Assembly: GCF_014193695.1 (NCBI RefSeq)
Contig: NZ_JACHZR010000001.1
Coordinates: 1,525,309-1,589,308, forward strand
Length of the DNA: 64,000 nt
Direction: 5' to 3'
DNA from: Rhizobium sp. BK316
GTDB taxonomy: Bacteria; Pseudomonadota; Alphaproteobacteria; Rhizobiales; Rhizobiaceae
Shown in pieces: positions 25,073-33,406 of this stretch (position 1 is its first letter; each line of letters starts with the position of its first letter). The notes beneath the pieces were generated by a model, which worked only from the letters and a program-made list of their open reading frames with translations, searched no databases and was not told where the DNA came from. The translations under genes were made by a program, and so were the position numbers.

Positions 25073-26269
25073 TTGGACAACATTAGCGTATCAACCACGG
25101 ACATTCGCATCGAAAGGCACGCCACGCAGCTCTCGCGCCAGCTGAAACTGCTGCGGGAAAGGCTTTTTCCGCCGCTTTCACAAAAGACGCTCCGGACATT
25201 CACATCAGGCGAAGCCGCGCAGATGATCGGTGTCTCCGACGGCTATCTTCGCCAGCTTTCGCTTGATGGCAAAGGTCCGCAGCCGGATGTTTCGCAGAAT
25301 GGCCGCCGCTCTTACACGCTTGGCCAGATCAACGAGTTGCGCCAGCATATGGCGAGGATCAAGCCGAAGGATATGCTCTCCTACCTGCCCTGGCGGCGGG
25401 ATGGCGAGAAGCTGCAGACGATCGCCATTACCAATTTCAAGGGCGGTTCGGCCAAGACGACGACCACGCTTTATCTGGCCCAGCATCTGGCGCTGGAAGG
25501 TTACCGGGTTCTGGCGATCGATCTTGATCCGCAGGCCTCGCTTTCCTCCTTGCTCGGCGTTCAGCCGGAATTCGACCTCGGAGATGGTGACACGCTTTAC
25601 GGTGCCATTCGCTACGATGCGCAGCGGCGCCCGCTGAAGGATGTCGTCCGCAAGACCTATTTCGACGGTCTGGATCTGATCCCCGGCAATCTCGAGCTGA
25701 TGGAGTTCGAGCATGAAACGCCGCGTGCGCTGAATGATCGCCAGAAGCCGGAAGAGCTGTTCTTCCGGCGTGTCGGCAATGCAATCGCGGAAGTCGAAGG
25801 GGACTATGATATTGTCGTCATCGATTGCCCGCCGCAACTCGGCTACCTCACGCTTGGCGCCGTCTGCGCCGCCACGTCATTGTTGATCACCGTTCATCCA
25901 CAGATGGTCGATGTCGCCTCCATGTCGCAATTCCTGCTGATGACATCGGACCTTCTGTCGGTCGTGCGCAAGGCCGGCGGTGACTTGCAGCATGATTTCA
26001 TCAAATATGTCGTTACCCGCCATGAGCCTTTCGACGGACCGCAATCGCAGATCGTTGCACTCTTGCGCGGTCTCTTCGGCGATGATGTTTTGACGGCGAC
26101 GATCTTGAAATCGACGGCAATCGCCGATGCAGGTCTGACCAAGCAGACCCTCTATGAAATTGAAAAGGGGCAGGTTCGCCGCTCCACTTATGACCGGGCA
26201 CTGGAATCGGTTAACGCCGCCAATGGCGAAATTCTAACCAGCATCCATAAAGCATGGGGTCGCATATGA
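25073..26269 (+). CDS. repA: RepA partition ATPase (ParA/SopA type)
   Basis: A 398-residue ParA-like ATPase of RepABC replicons. An N-terminal DNA-binding segment (TFTSGEAAQMIGVSDGYLRQLSLDGKGPQ) allows autorepression. The ATPase core has the deviant Walker A FKGGSAKTTTTLYLAQHLA, Walker A' AIDLDPQASLSSLLG, and VVIDCPPQLGYLTLGAV. The start is TTG at 25073, with AAGGGG upstream; no in-frame ATG is nearby. It overlaps repB by four bases. RepA usually drives segregation and represses the operon together with RepB. Confidence 0.92.
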   Translation: MDNISVSTTDIRIERHATQLSRQLKLLRERLFPPLSQKTLRTFTSGEAAQMIGVSDGYLRQLSLDGKGPQPDVSQNGRRSYTLGQINELRQHMARIKPKDMLSYLPWRRDGEKLQTIAITNFKGGSAKTTTTLYLAQHLALEGYRVLAIDLDPQASLSSLLGVQPEFDLGDGDTLYGAIRYDAQRRPLKDVVRKTYFDGLDLIPGNLELMEFEHETPRALNDRQKPEELFFRRVGNAIAEVEGDYDIVVIDCPPQLGYLTLGAVCAATSLLITVHPQMVDVASMSQFLLMTSDLLSVVRKAGGDLQHDFIKYVVTRHEPFDGPQSQIVALLRGLFGDDVLTATILKSTAIADAGLTKQTLYEIEKGQVRRSTYDRALESVNAANGEILTSIHKAWGRI

Positions 26270-27264
26270 GCCGACGAGATCGACTGAAGGGATTGTTCAC
26301 TGATACGGCGCAGGAGTTGGCCGCGGCCAACTTCGAGGAGACATCCGTGCGCGGCGCCGCCGGTCCGGTACGTACCATGGCGCTGACGCTCGGCCGTATG
26401 GAGGAGGAGAGCAGGGCGATGGAAGAGGCCCTGCTTTCAGGCGAACATGTTGTCGAACTCGATCCTGATCTGATCGATTCCTCCTTCATTCGCGATCGCC
26501 TCGGCGACGAGCCGCTCGATATGGAGGACGAGCTCGTGCAGTCTATTGCCGAAAACGGTCAGGAAGTGCCGATCCTCGTGCGGCGCAATCCGCATCATGA
26601 TGGACGCTATCAGGTCGCCTATGGCCATCGCCGCCTTCAGGCCGTGAAGCTGCTTGGCCGCAAGGTGCAAGCGGTCATCCGCAAGCTCGACGATACCGAT
26701 CTCGTCATTGCCCAGGGCATTGAAAACTCGGCGCGGCGCAATCTGTCCTACATCGAGCGGGCCGTCTTCGCGCTCAATCTCGAACTGAAGAAGTTCGATC
26801 GTCCCGTCATCATGAAGGCACTCTCGACCGACAAAACGGAACTCTCGAAGCTCATCTCCGTGGCGAAAGCTATTCCTGCCGATATCATCCAGGCCGTTGG
26901 TGCTGCTCCCGGCATCGGCCGCAGGCGATGGATGGCGCTTGCCCAGGATTGGACCGATTCCGCCGTCTTGCGGCTGACCAAGCTGGTTGCGTCCTCCACT
27001 TTCAATGCTGTGGAGAGCGATCGCCGTTTCGAACTGGTCATTGCCGAGCTTTCCAAGAAGGAAGAGACGAAGCCCGAGAGCACTGAATATGACTGGAAGC
27101 CTGCGAACGGCGGCAAGATCGTCGGCCGTATCAAAAGCACCGGCACGTCTTTCACGATCGCGCTGAAGACCGGCGATGCGCCTGATTTTGGCGCCTATCT
27201 CTCAGGCCGCCTCGATGAGCTTTACGAGGCTTACAAGGCCGGGAATCCGAGCACTGTAAAGTAA
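26266..27264 (+). CDS. repB: RepB partition protein (ParB type)
   Basis: A 332-residue centromere-binding protein. ParB domain: ELVQSIAENGQEVPILVRR, then YQVAYGHRRLQAVKLLGRKVQAVIR, then DLVIAQGIENSARRNLSYIERAVFAL, followed by a helix-turn-helix region and the RepB C-terminal domain. I use the ATG at 26266, which overlaps the repA TGA, rather than an ATG 12 bases earlier. A parS copy is embedded in codons 17-22. No repC follows: the next gene, 263 bases on, is a DUF1612 protein. Confidence 0.92.
   Translation: MSRRDRLKGLFTDTAQELAAANFEETSVRGAAGPVRTMALTLGRMEEESRAMEEALLSGEHVVELDPDLIDSSFIRDRLGDEPLDMEDELVQSIAENGQEVPILVRRNPHHDGRYQVAYGHRRLQAVKLLGRKVQAVIRKLDDTDLVIAQGIENSARRNLSYIERAVFALNLELKKFDRPVIMKALSTDKTELSKLISVAKAIPADIIQAVGAAPGIGRRRWMALAQDWTDSAVLRLTKLVASSTFNAVESDRRFELVIAELSKKEETKPESTEYDWKPANGGKIVGRIKSTGTSFTIALKTGDAPDFGAYLSGRLDELYEAYKAGNPSTVK
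26316..26331. promoter_or_regulatory. parS-type site, copy 2, inside repB
   Basis: A second exact GTTGGCCGCGGCCAAC, 1375 bases from copy 1. It lies in the 5' part of repB and encodes residues around ELAAAN. Having centromere sites at both ends of repA keeps the partition complex close to its own genes and may aid autorepression. Confidence 0.85.
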
Positions 27265-27341
27265 GCTGCAAGGGGCGCGGCTAATTGGAGCCGAACCGGA
27301 TCGCAAGGAAGCGCCTTGGCGGATGGCTCGATCAACATCCA

Positions 27342-27479
27342 ACAGGCGGGTGATTGCTTTGTCCGCCTGTGCCGTTCATCGATACAGGCAAACGATCCCA
27401 TCGGAAAACCGGGTGAAAACCTTGAGCTTGTCCGCCATGATGTTGTCCGCATGTTTCCGTCATGCGATAACTGACGGAA
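27342..27479. other. Two strong inverted repeats in the repB-DUF1612 gap
   Basis: ACAGGCGG (27342-27349) pairs with CCGCCTGT (27363-27370) over a 13-base loop. TTCCGTCA (27455-27462) pairs with TGACGGAA (27472-27479) over a 9-base loop. In repABC operons this gap carries the small antisense RNA incA that limits repC. Here there is no repC, and neither stem is followed by a T run, so a relic or a structured leader for the next gene are both possible. Confidence 0.4.
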
Positions 27480-27527
27480 GGTAACGCGGGTTTCGCTTCC
27501 CTTTGTGAGAATCCATTAAGCCTAACA

Positions 27528-28658
27528 ATGCACTATGATATCGACGCCGCAACGCTCCAGACGCTGCTTCCGGCCATCGCCGGGGCCGAGGATGCTCTGG
27601 CGCGCCTCGATGAGCGGGCGGCGCGTTCACCGGTAGGGCAGGGCTTTGCCGCGCGCAGCCATTTCTTCGATGCGGCCGGCGCACTGTGGGTAGCGGGCGA
27701 GCTCGTGCATGTCGAAGATCTCGTCCTGCACGATGCGCATATGGATAGCCGCGCGCCGAGCCATGAGTTGACGATCGCCCATTCCGTCCTGCGCACACGA
27801 CGGCGGATCGAGACGGCTGATCCTGGTTGGGCGCTCAGCCCGACAGGTCTCGGCGTTCTGACCGCCAGTACTTTGGAAAGGGAGGAGAGCGTGCCGGAGG
27901 CGGGAGCCTTTGCGCCTTCCGAGAGCGAAGCTGATGATGAGGATGACGAAGCGCCGCTCGCCGCCGAAATCGCCGAGCTCGATGCCTTGCTCGCCCGCTC
28001 GCAGAGGCTTCTCGACCGGCATGCGGGCAAGACCGCCGAGGAGGAGCCGGCGGAGGCTGCACCCCCGCAGCGAGATGACGATCCGCTCGGCCTGTTCGGC
28101 GATGACGAATGGAACGAGGAGGAACGGCTGCAGGAATGGCGCGGTCTGATCCCGTTCGCCGATGAGCTGCCGCCCAGTCTGGCGGCTGCGATTCTTTTCG
28201 ACGCCTGGGAGCGGATCGAACCGTTGCGCCGCCAGCATTGGCTTGGCGGCCTGCTGATCGCCAGCAGCCTGCGCGCCAGAGGCAAGGTCGCCTCGCATCT
28301 CTTTTCTTTTCACACCGGGCTGAAGCAGATCCGCCATGAGCGCCGGCGCTCGCGTGATCGGCTGACGCGTCTGCAGGCCTTTCTCGGTGCGATGCGGGAG
28401 AGTGCCGCCGCGGGCCTCAAGGAGATCGATCGCCTGTCGCTCGCACGCACGCAGATGGAGTTGCGCTTTCGCGGCCGCCGATCGAACAGCAGCCTGCCGC
28501 AGCTTGCCGATTTCGTCCTGTCGCGCCCGATGGTATCGGCCGCTATGGTTGCCCGTGAGCTTGGCGTCACGCAGCGCGGCGCGCTGAACCTGATCAACGA
28601 GATCGGCATCCGCGAATTCACCGGCCGTGGCCGCTACCGGGCTTGGGGCATAATCTGA
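27528..28658 (+). CDS. DUF1612/helix-turn-helix protein next to rep genes
   Basis: A 376-residue protein of a family common on rhizobial plasmids. The N-terminal half (DUF1612) includes ARSPVGQGFAARSHFFDAAGALWVAGELVHVEDLVLHDAHMD and HSVLRTRRRIE. A long acidic linker follows (residues 130-200, many Asp/Glu). The C-terminus has QMELRFRGRRSNSSLPQLADFVLSRPMVSAAMVARELGVTQRGALNLINEIGIREFTGRGRYRAWGII, where a helix-turn-helix is clear at VAREL-GVTQRGALNLI. It occupies the place of repC but is not RepC-like. The function is unknown; DNA binding is likely. Confidence 0.75.
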   Translation: MHYDIDAATLQTLLPAIAGAEDALARLDERAARSPVGQGFAARSHFFDAAGALWVAGELVHVEDLVLHDAHMDSRAPSHELTIAHSVLRTRRRIETADPGWALSPTGLGVLTASTLEREESVPEAGAFAPSESEADDEDDEAPLAAEIAELDALLARSQRLLDRHAGKTAEEEPAEAAPPQRDDDPLGLFGDDEWNEEERLQEWRGLIPFADELPPSLAAAILFDAWERIEPLRRQHWLGGLLIASSLRARGKVASHLFSFHTGLKQIRHERRRSRDRLTRLQAFLGAMRESAAAGLKEIDRLSLARTQMELRFRGRRSNSSLPQLADFVLSRPMVSAAMVARELGVTQRGALNLINEIGIREFTGRGRYRAWGII

Positions 28659-28837
28659 TCCAGCCGGCCGTCGCATCGATGGGATTCCAAGAAGCCTCGG
28701 ATCGCCTCCGCACGCCGACAGGCCCCATCCCAGCGCCTCGTCAACCTCATCGGGAAACATATCGCTCATGACAGACACGTGCGAGAAATAAGGACGTCCG
28801 TAGACAGTACAGAACGCCTCTGTGTTGCAAGCCGCCC

Positions 28838-29452
28838 TTATAAGAGATCTTGAAACAGTGCCGCGAGCCTCACGCTGTAGGCATGAACAAGTAGATAATC
28901 ACTATCATTATACGTCCGCATCCAGCGATAGTGTAGAGAATACGTGCCAAGGCACCGGCCATCCAAGCCAACCAACGGACTGGAGACGATAGAGCGGATT
29001 CGCGCGTCGCGGGCGAAGTCCCGGAAGGGAGCGAAGTTTTCGTCCTCGTCGATATCGTAGACGAAAACCGGCTTCTGCAACGCTAGAGCACGCTGGCTGA
29101 CTGTGCCATCACCCTGTCTCACCTCCGGGAAGCGATCGATAAACTCAGTGTCAAAATTCGTCTGAGCAAACAGCGAGAGGCAATGCTTCCGTTCGTTCCA
29201 GATCCGTAGGCTTCCATGATCGGCTTGATTAGCTCGAACGGCGTGGTCGAGGGTCAATTCCGCGTCCTCACCGACCTTGAGAGGTACCTCGATCTGAGGA
29301 CAGGTGAGAAGCCAGAGGTGTTCCAGCCTTGCGAGCTCGCGCCGGGCATCTTCGATCAGTTCGCGCAAGCGTTCTCTACGGACCACACCTCTTTCGTTGG
29401 CGAGCTGTTCTTCGTACTGCACCAGGTTTTGCCGAAGAATAAAGCGGCGCAT
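28838..29452 (-). CDS. GAF-domain sensor-like protein
   Basis: A 204-residue protein. Residues 1-45 are a charged amphipathic helix (EEQLANERGVVRRERLRELIEDARRELARLE), likely a coiled coil. Residues 50-204 are a GAF fold: VRANQADHGSLRIWNERKHCLSLFAQTNFD, VRQGDGTVSQRALALQKPVFVYDID, and IRSIVSSPLVGLDGRCLGTYSLHYR. No output domain is attached, so it would act by binding a ligand or a partner. It is isolated, with a weak ribosome site, at the edge of a low-density region. Confidence 0.7.
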   Translation of the reverse strand: MRRFILRQNLVQYEEQLANERGVVRRERLRELIEDARRELARLEHLWLLTCPQIEVPLKVGEDAELTLDHAVRANQADHGSLRIWNERKHCLSLFAQTNFDTEFIDRFPEVRQGDGTVSQRALALQKPVFVYDIDEDENFAPFRDFARDARIRSIVSSPLVGLDGRCLGTYSLHYRWMRTYNDSDYLLVHAYSVRLAALFQDLL

Positions 29453-30144
29453 GTTATTTCACCGGAGCTGATTGAGCACAGGCAAAACACACCTCAAAAA
29501 AGTCCGTTGGATGAGACGGACCTAAGCGAGGTGGAATGATGTCTTTTTATGATGACTCGGCGCTGAAACGCTGTCAATCACACACAACTCTGGCGGTAAG
29601 GGGGCCGTATAACGAGTGCTTCAGCTGGGACGTCAGGCAGTGATCGAACAGAGGATCGCCCGGTATTGCCGCACGCCTCCCGATTAAGTTGCTGGAAACG
29701 TCGATCGCCTTCGTTGCCCTAGATCAACGCACCTAGCAGTCGGGATGGACAAGCTAGGGCAAACTTCGCCCGATCGGCCTAAAATATTCTGTCGTCAGCC
29801 CATTGAGACGGGCTTTCCTGAGGAACACGTTCGCAGCAGCACGCGTCAGCACTTGGTCTTCGCCCTGCCAATCTCCATCGACAGACCTCAGTCAATAATG
29901 ACCGCGTATCGAAACGACCCGCAGGTACAGGGCCTGGTGTCCAAAATGCATCGCCAGAGCGGAAAGGCGAAGACGAGATTAGGAGCAAGTAATACGCTTA
30001 TTGACAGGAATCAAAGCGCCTCGAGGAGATTGGATAGACTATGAAATTCTTCGGGGCACGCCAGATTGGGCGATATCCGGAAGATGAGCATCATTACGTG
30101 GGGTCAAAAAATCGCTGCGTGACAGATGCGAGGGAGGTGTACTC
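29453..30144. other. 692-base stretch without a convincing gene
   Basis: Open frames here are short and look like no family I know; the longest (99 codons from 29745) lacks a good ribosome site and has an unusual composition. The only ordered signal is a FixK/FNR-like box at 29714-29727. The stretch adjoins several broken genes and may be decayed sequence. Confidence 0.5.
29714..29727. promoter_or_regulatory. Weak FixK/FNR-like box
   Basis: TTGCC-CTAG-ATCAA: one perfect half (ATCAA) and one half with two mismatches to TTGAT-N4-ATCAA. The nearest downstream gene is the broken transporter at 30145; the GAF gene starts 262 bases away on the other strand. It is supported mainly by the three better boxes between 33.3 and 35.0 kb. 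Confidence 0.3.
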
Positions 30145-30491
30145 GTGCTATCGGATTTGCTGAAATATATCCTCCAGATCGCACTGATTTCGTTCATGCT
30201 CGGCAGCTTGGTCGATGTTGGCCTGAAGCTAGAGGTCAAGGATGCCTTGGCTGCACTTCGCGACCGGCACTTCGTCGTGGCGAGCATTCTGTCCGCGTTC
30301 CTCGCTGGACCGCTTCTTGCCGTCCTCATCGTGTGGGCGCTTGCGTTACCACAGCCTTACGCGCTCGGCCTCCTCTTGCTGGGTTTTGCCCCCTGCGCCC
30401 CCTCATGCCCGCTCTTTCGGATTTGGCGAAGGCTGATCCTGCCTATGCAACGGCATTCATCATGATCGCTGCGCTCGAGATCAGATTATAG
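30145..30491 (+). pseudogene. Frameshifted fragment of a bile-acid:Na+ symporter family transporter
   Basis: The first 90 or so codons (GTG start, GGGAGGTG before it) encode membrane helices: LKYILQIALISFMLGSLVDVG, HFVVASILSAFLAGPLLAVLIVWALALP, YALGLLLLGFAPCAP. The natural continuation, PALSDLAKADPAYATAFIMIAAL, is found one frame over after about 30400, so an indel lies near the run of Cs there. The frame then stops at 30491. BASS proteins are about 300 residues, so two thirds are missing. It is broken twice over: shifted and truncated. Confidence 0.6.
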
Positions 30492-30514
30492 TCCGCCTGG
30501 TAGCTGGCGGGAAA

Positions 30515-30770
30515 ATTTCGGTTGTCGTCCAATCGGCTGGGCCAGACCATTTGCAGGGAGAACATTACCTCCTGCAGGCAGGCACGAGAGGAGCGCCGGG
30601 GCCGATGCGGCTGACAGCCCGCCCTCGTACGAGAAGGCGATGGTGTGGTTTTGTGGTCTCGCAGCTACGATTTGAACGAGCTTTCCAGCGGTCGACGGAG
30701 CCGGAATCGGCAATCGCCAGCGACGTCGCACGAGACGTCGCGGCAACTCTTCAAGTCTCGAACTCATAGC
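30515..30770 (+). pseudogene. Possible relic of a cyclase/TolB-like TPR protein
   Basis: One frame reads HYLLQAGTRG-PMRLTARP and later SAIASDVARDVAATL; another reads VLWSRSYDLNEL between them. Together they resemble the stretch in adenylate-cyclase/TolB-like regulators that runs from YVLEGSVR-RITAQL through LWSRRYD to DEIA-VAAAL. If so, at least two frameshifts separate the parts. The match is by eye and short, so this is tentative. Confidence 0.3.
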
Positions 30771-31056
30771 ACGCTGGACGGAAGTTGGGGCAATACCGAT
30801 GCACCGAACAGCTCGCCGAGCGAGATCGCCGCACCGGAAGAGGCAAGTAGAATTGGATCTACCCCGTGGCGAAACGCAATCGGGAAAGCTGCTGATATCG
30901 CGACCACGTAGTGGGCTCGCCGTTCTTATTGCTCTTTTGATGTGCGTCAAGGAAGGATTTTGGCTGATCCCTTAGACTGTTTTGCATCCATCGGACCTCG
31001 GCTGGCGTTCAACCAAGGCCTGTCCCGGGAGCGCAAAATTCATAAGGTCGCCGCTC

Positions 31057-31344
31057 ATGTCGTTGAAACTGGTCAGTGGAATGATGAAGTCGTCCGGCGA
31101 GGAAGCTCTGCTCTTGATGGAGACTGCCGGGGCCGAGCATATTGTCCTTGTCAGCAAAGAGGCCCTCATGGCGGTTGCAGAGCCACCGCGCTGTGATGAG
31201 AGCCGCTTGCAGGAAAACATTGATGTTTTCAGCCAAATCGCTGACGCCAAATACGCCGACGGAGGCGCGGAGCCTGACGGTCGCATTCGAATCACGGCAG
31301 ACGATGTTGGCGCCTGGTTCCGTTCACGACAAGCGGCAACCTGA
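31057..31344 (+). CDS. Small hypothetical protein (possibly DUF1488-like)
   Basis: A 95-residue protein: MSLKLVSGMMKSSGEEALLLMETAGAEHIV at the start, VSKEALMAVAEPP in the middle, then IDVFSQIADAKYADGGAEPDGRIRITADDVGAWF. The EAL helix, the I-A-KY-G segment and the closing IT-DV strand recall DUF1488 proteins. I take the ATG at 31057, which has AAGGTC upstream; the frame extends further back without a better site. Confidence 0.45.
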   Translation: MSLKLVSGMMKSSGEEALLLMETAGAEHIVLVSKEALMAVAEPPRCDESRLQENIDVFSQIADAKYADGGAEPDGRIRITADDVGAWFRSRQAAT

Positions 31345-31464
31345 TCGCCGGAGGTTTCGTTACCGATCGCGAGCGACTTTGCTTCATGGCCGATGTCCGA
31401 TGGCTTCGACAATCGCATCTCGATGAATTGGTCGAACTGGAAGGCGCGGTCCGACATCGCCTTG

Positions 31465-31887
31465 TCAACCTTCCATCAAGGTGGCCTCTGTCTCGCCGAA
31501 TTGATCAAGCGCCTCTTCAAGGTAATCCGACAGTAGCGGCATGCCCAGCAGATAGGAGGCAGTGCGTCCGTTGCGCGCGTCGGCGGCCTGCTGGCGAAGG
31601 TCGTCCCAGTCCGCGGCATCCCCATCGCCACGCCCAAGCCAGGAAAGAGCCACAAGGTCGATCTGTTCATCCTCGTTAAGCGCCCAGATCACGCTGCGCA
31701 ATTCCTGCTCCACCGAGTCGTCGGCGTGTTCTTCAAGGATTTCGATCATGTTGTCATCCGTTGGATTGGAGCCCGGATCCGGCTCGGTCATGACATCTTT
31801 GGCGTCGAACTCTCTTGCCTTGAGAATGAGGTAACGCACTTTCTCGGGCGAAATGCCCGGTTTCCATTCTTCGCCTACGCCAGTCAT
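31465..31887 (-). CDS. DUF3775 domain protein
   Basis: A 140-residue acidic protein. The N-terminal MTGVGEEWKPGISPEKVRYLILKAREFDAKD and the segment ILEEHADDSVEQELRSVIWALNEDEQIDLVALSWLGRGD match the DUF3775 pattern; the C-terminus is NGRTASYLLGMPLLSDYLEEALDQFGE. Function is unknown. A strong AAGGAGG stands before the ATG. Proteins of this family are frequent near stress genes in rhizobia. Confidence 0.7.
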   Translation of the reverse strand: MTGVGEEWKPGISPEKVRYLILKAREFDAKDVMTEPDPGSNPTDDNMIEILEEHADDSVEQELRSVIWALNEDEQIDLVALSWLGRGDGDAADWDDLRQQAADARNGRTASYLLGMPLLSDYLEEALDQFGETEATLMEG

Positions 31888-32284
31888 CGACAGCCTCCTT
31901 TCGTGAGGATTTCAAGCATCTTGATCCGGATCGCATGTCACGCTTTGCGTTGGGTCAAACGGGACGCCTATGAGCGGAAATAAGGCGGTCATGGATGACG
32001 CAAATGGCCGCACGCCTGCAGATTCTAGACTCAGGGCGCTATGCTGGTGCTTATGGGCGTCGGTTCCTCGTCGGTGCTGCATGCTCTCATCGCTGCTGAC
32101 CGCCCCGATGAGAGCAGAGCCGTGACGGGCGGCTCGACAGGATGTGTCTTTAAAGCGGCCGCCCGCTGACCGCGGCGGATATCTGCAACGCTCGAGAACG
32201 CGCCCGCAAAGCCAGGTCGTGCGGCATTTCAGTTTCCAATTGACGCCCATCAATGTCCTCACCGCAGCTCGGATCCACGCTGAT
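31888..32284. other. 397-base divergent gap between DUF3775 and GYD genes
   Basis: No reading frame here has a recognisable product or ribosome site. It must hold the promoters of both flanking genes. TTGATCCGGATC near 31920 resembles half of an FNR box but does not complete it. Nothing else stands out. Confidence 0.4.
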
Positions 32285-32299
32285 CTCCTTATCAAGGAG
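32285..32299 (+). promoter_or_regulatory. Hairpin that pairs the GYD-gene ribosome site
   Basis: CTCCTT-ATC-AAGGAG: a perfect 6-bp stem with a 3-base loop whose right arm is the Shine-Dalgarno AAGGAGG of the gene starting at 32307. Folding would hide the site; melting would expose it, as in a simple RNA thermometer. Confidence 0.45.
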
Positions 32300-32306
32300 G
32301 TATAAG

Positions 32307-32621
32307 ATGTCGACATTCATCATGCTCACCCGCTTGAGCCATGAGGCTCTGAGAAACCCCCGCGCCATGAAGACCCTGAGCCATGAACTCGCTCAATATA
32401 TACGGCGTGATTGTCCCGAGGTGCGTTGGATTTCAAGCTTTGTAGTGCTTGGTCCGGCAGACTATGTCGATATTTTTTCCGCGCCCGATATGCTGTCTGC
32501 GATGAAGGTGGCAACACTCGTACGGACGTTCGGCCATGCCACAACGGAGATCTGGCCCGCGACCGAATGGCCCGAGTTTGAGAAATTGCTTCAACAGCTT
32601 CCATCATTGATTACCGAATAG
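32307..32621 (+). CDS. GYD domain protein
   Basis: A 104-residue alpha/beta protein of the GYD (COG4274) family: STFIMLTRLSHEALRNPRAMKTL at the start, VRWISSFVVLGPADYVDIFSAPDMLSAMKVATLVRTFGHATTEIWPATEW in the core. The family is small and cytosolic with no assigned reaction. The ATG at 32307 has AAGGAGG seven bases upstream, inside a hairpin. Confidence 0.75.
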   Translation: MSTFIMLTRLSHEALRNPRAMKTLSHELAQYIRRDCPEVRWISSFVVLGPADYVDIFSAPDMLSAMKVATLVRTFGHATTEIWPATEWPEFEKLLQQLPSLITE

Positions 32622-32778
32622 TCGGCTCAATCAGAGGCGTTGATCGTTTCAAGGCTCAGGCGAAGCAGAATGCGTCAACGACTTCAGAGCTGCAGGATAT
32701 GATCCGGATTGAACAGGATCTGCTCCAAGTGCCAGAGAGGATGTTCTTCGATCGATTGACTTTTCGTGTGAGCTGAAA

Positions 32779-32804
32779 CTCCCGCCATGCAGGCATGGCG
32801 GGAG
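32779..32804 (-). terminator. Rho-independent-type terminator of the CBS gene
   Basis: A perfect 11-bp stem, CTCCCGCCATG-CAGG-CATGGCGGGAG, 15 bases past the stop of the minus-strand CBS gene. On that strand the stem is followed by TTTC, a short T tract. It may also act on the opposite strand, where no gene is close upstream. Confidence 0.65.
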
Positions 32805-32819
32805 GAAATGCAGAGCTTA

Positions 32820-33239
32820 TCAGGCGTGATGGCCGCTGACCGCTCTCAGCAGTTCTTCAGCAAGCGGCCGACTGCCGCAATGCGTAATGTCGCCGATGGC
32901 AAGCATACCAACGATCTCGTCTTCTGCATTCATAACAGGCAGGCGTCGGATCTTATGCTTTTCCATCATGCGCACCGCTTCCTCAATGCGGTCCGACGTG
33001 TGGCAGAATGTGGCGCCCGGCGACATGACCTCCCGTGCCGTAATCCCGGAAGCATCGTGACCATCAGCAAGGACGCGTACGGTGAGATCGCGGTCCGTGA
33101 TCATCCCGATCATGCGCCCGTTCTCGGTGACGGGAACGGCTCCGATATCCTGCTTTTTCATCAGTTTGGCGACCTCATTGATACGCGTGGTCGGCGAAAC
33201 TGATTGAACCTGCTTGTGCATCGCTTCTGATACATGCAT
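32820..33239 (-). CDS. CBS-pair protein
   Basis: A 139-residue protein made of two CBS motifs: MHVSEAMHKQVQSVSPTTRINEVAKLMKKQDIGAVPVTENGRMIGMITDRDLTVRVLADG, then VMSPGATFCHTSDRIEEAVRMMEKHKIRRLPVMNAEDEIVGMLAIGDI. CBS pairs bind adenosine ligands and sense energy state. The ATG at 33239 has AGGAGG before it; the longer frame is not needed. A FixK/FNR-like box lies 68-81 bases upstream, a good place for activation under low oxygen. Confidence 0.88.
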   Translation of the reverse strand: MHVSEAMHKQVQSVSPTTRINEVAKLMKKQDIGAVPVTENGRMIGMITDRDLTVRVLADGHDASGITAREVMSPGATFCHTSDRIEEAVRMMEKHKIRRLPVMNAEDEIVGMLAIGDITHCGSRPLAEELLRAVSGHHA

Positions 33240-33306
33240 GATATGTCCTCCTGGTCCAAAACAGAACGTACCTGTGGAAGTTTCCAGGAACGGGTCGGCA
33301 ACTGCA

Positions 33307-33320
33307 TTGATCAGGGTCAA
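33307..33320 (-). promoter_or_regulatory. FixK/FNR-like box for the CBS gene
   Basis: TTGAT-CAGG-GTCAA, nine of ten arm bases matching TTGAT-N4-ATCAA; on the minus strand it reads TTGAC-N4-ATCAA. It lies 68 bases before the CBS ATG, which fits activation from about -41 with a short leader. Confidence 0.6.
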
Positions 33321-33406
33321 TGCGCTTACACACGGATTTGCCCCTCGCTTCCGCAACATTAAACCAGGTAGACCACACGAGCACGGTCTCTTTCCGTCCC
33401 GCGAAC

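Noticed and set aside
27528..28658. Calling this gene repC because of its position after repAB
   Set aside because: Its N-terminal DUF1612 pattern, acidic linker and short C-terminal helix-turn-helix do not look like the RepC initiator.
28627..28778. A minus-strand start (MSVMSDMFPDEVDEALGW) beyond the DUF1612 gene
   Set aside because: The frame continues only as a shadow of the DUF1612 gene and has no clear ribosome site.
29745..30044. A 99-codon ORF in the empty stretch
   Set aside because: No ribosome site, no recognisable family and a composition unlike the neighbours.
30486..30950. A 154-codon minus-strand ORF
   Set aside because: Arg/Ser/Pro-rich with no motif, and antisense to pseudogene pieces.
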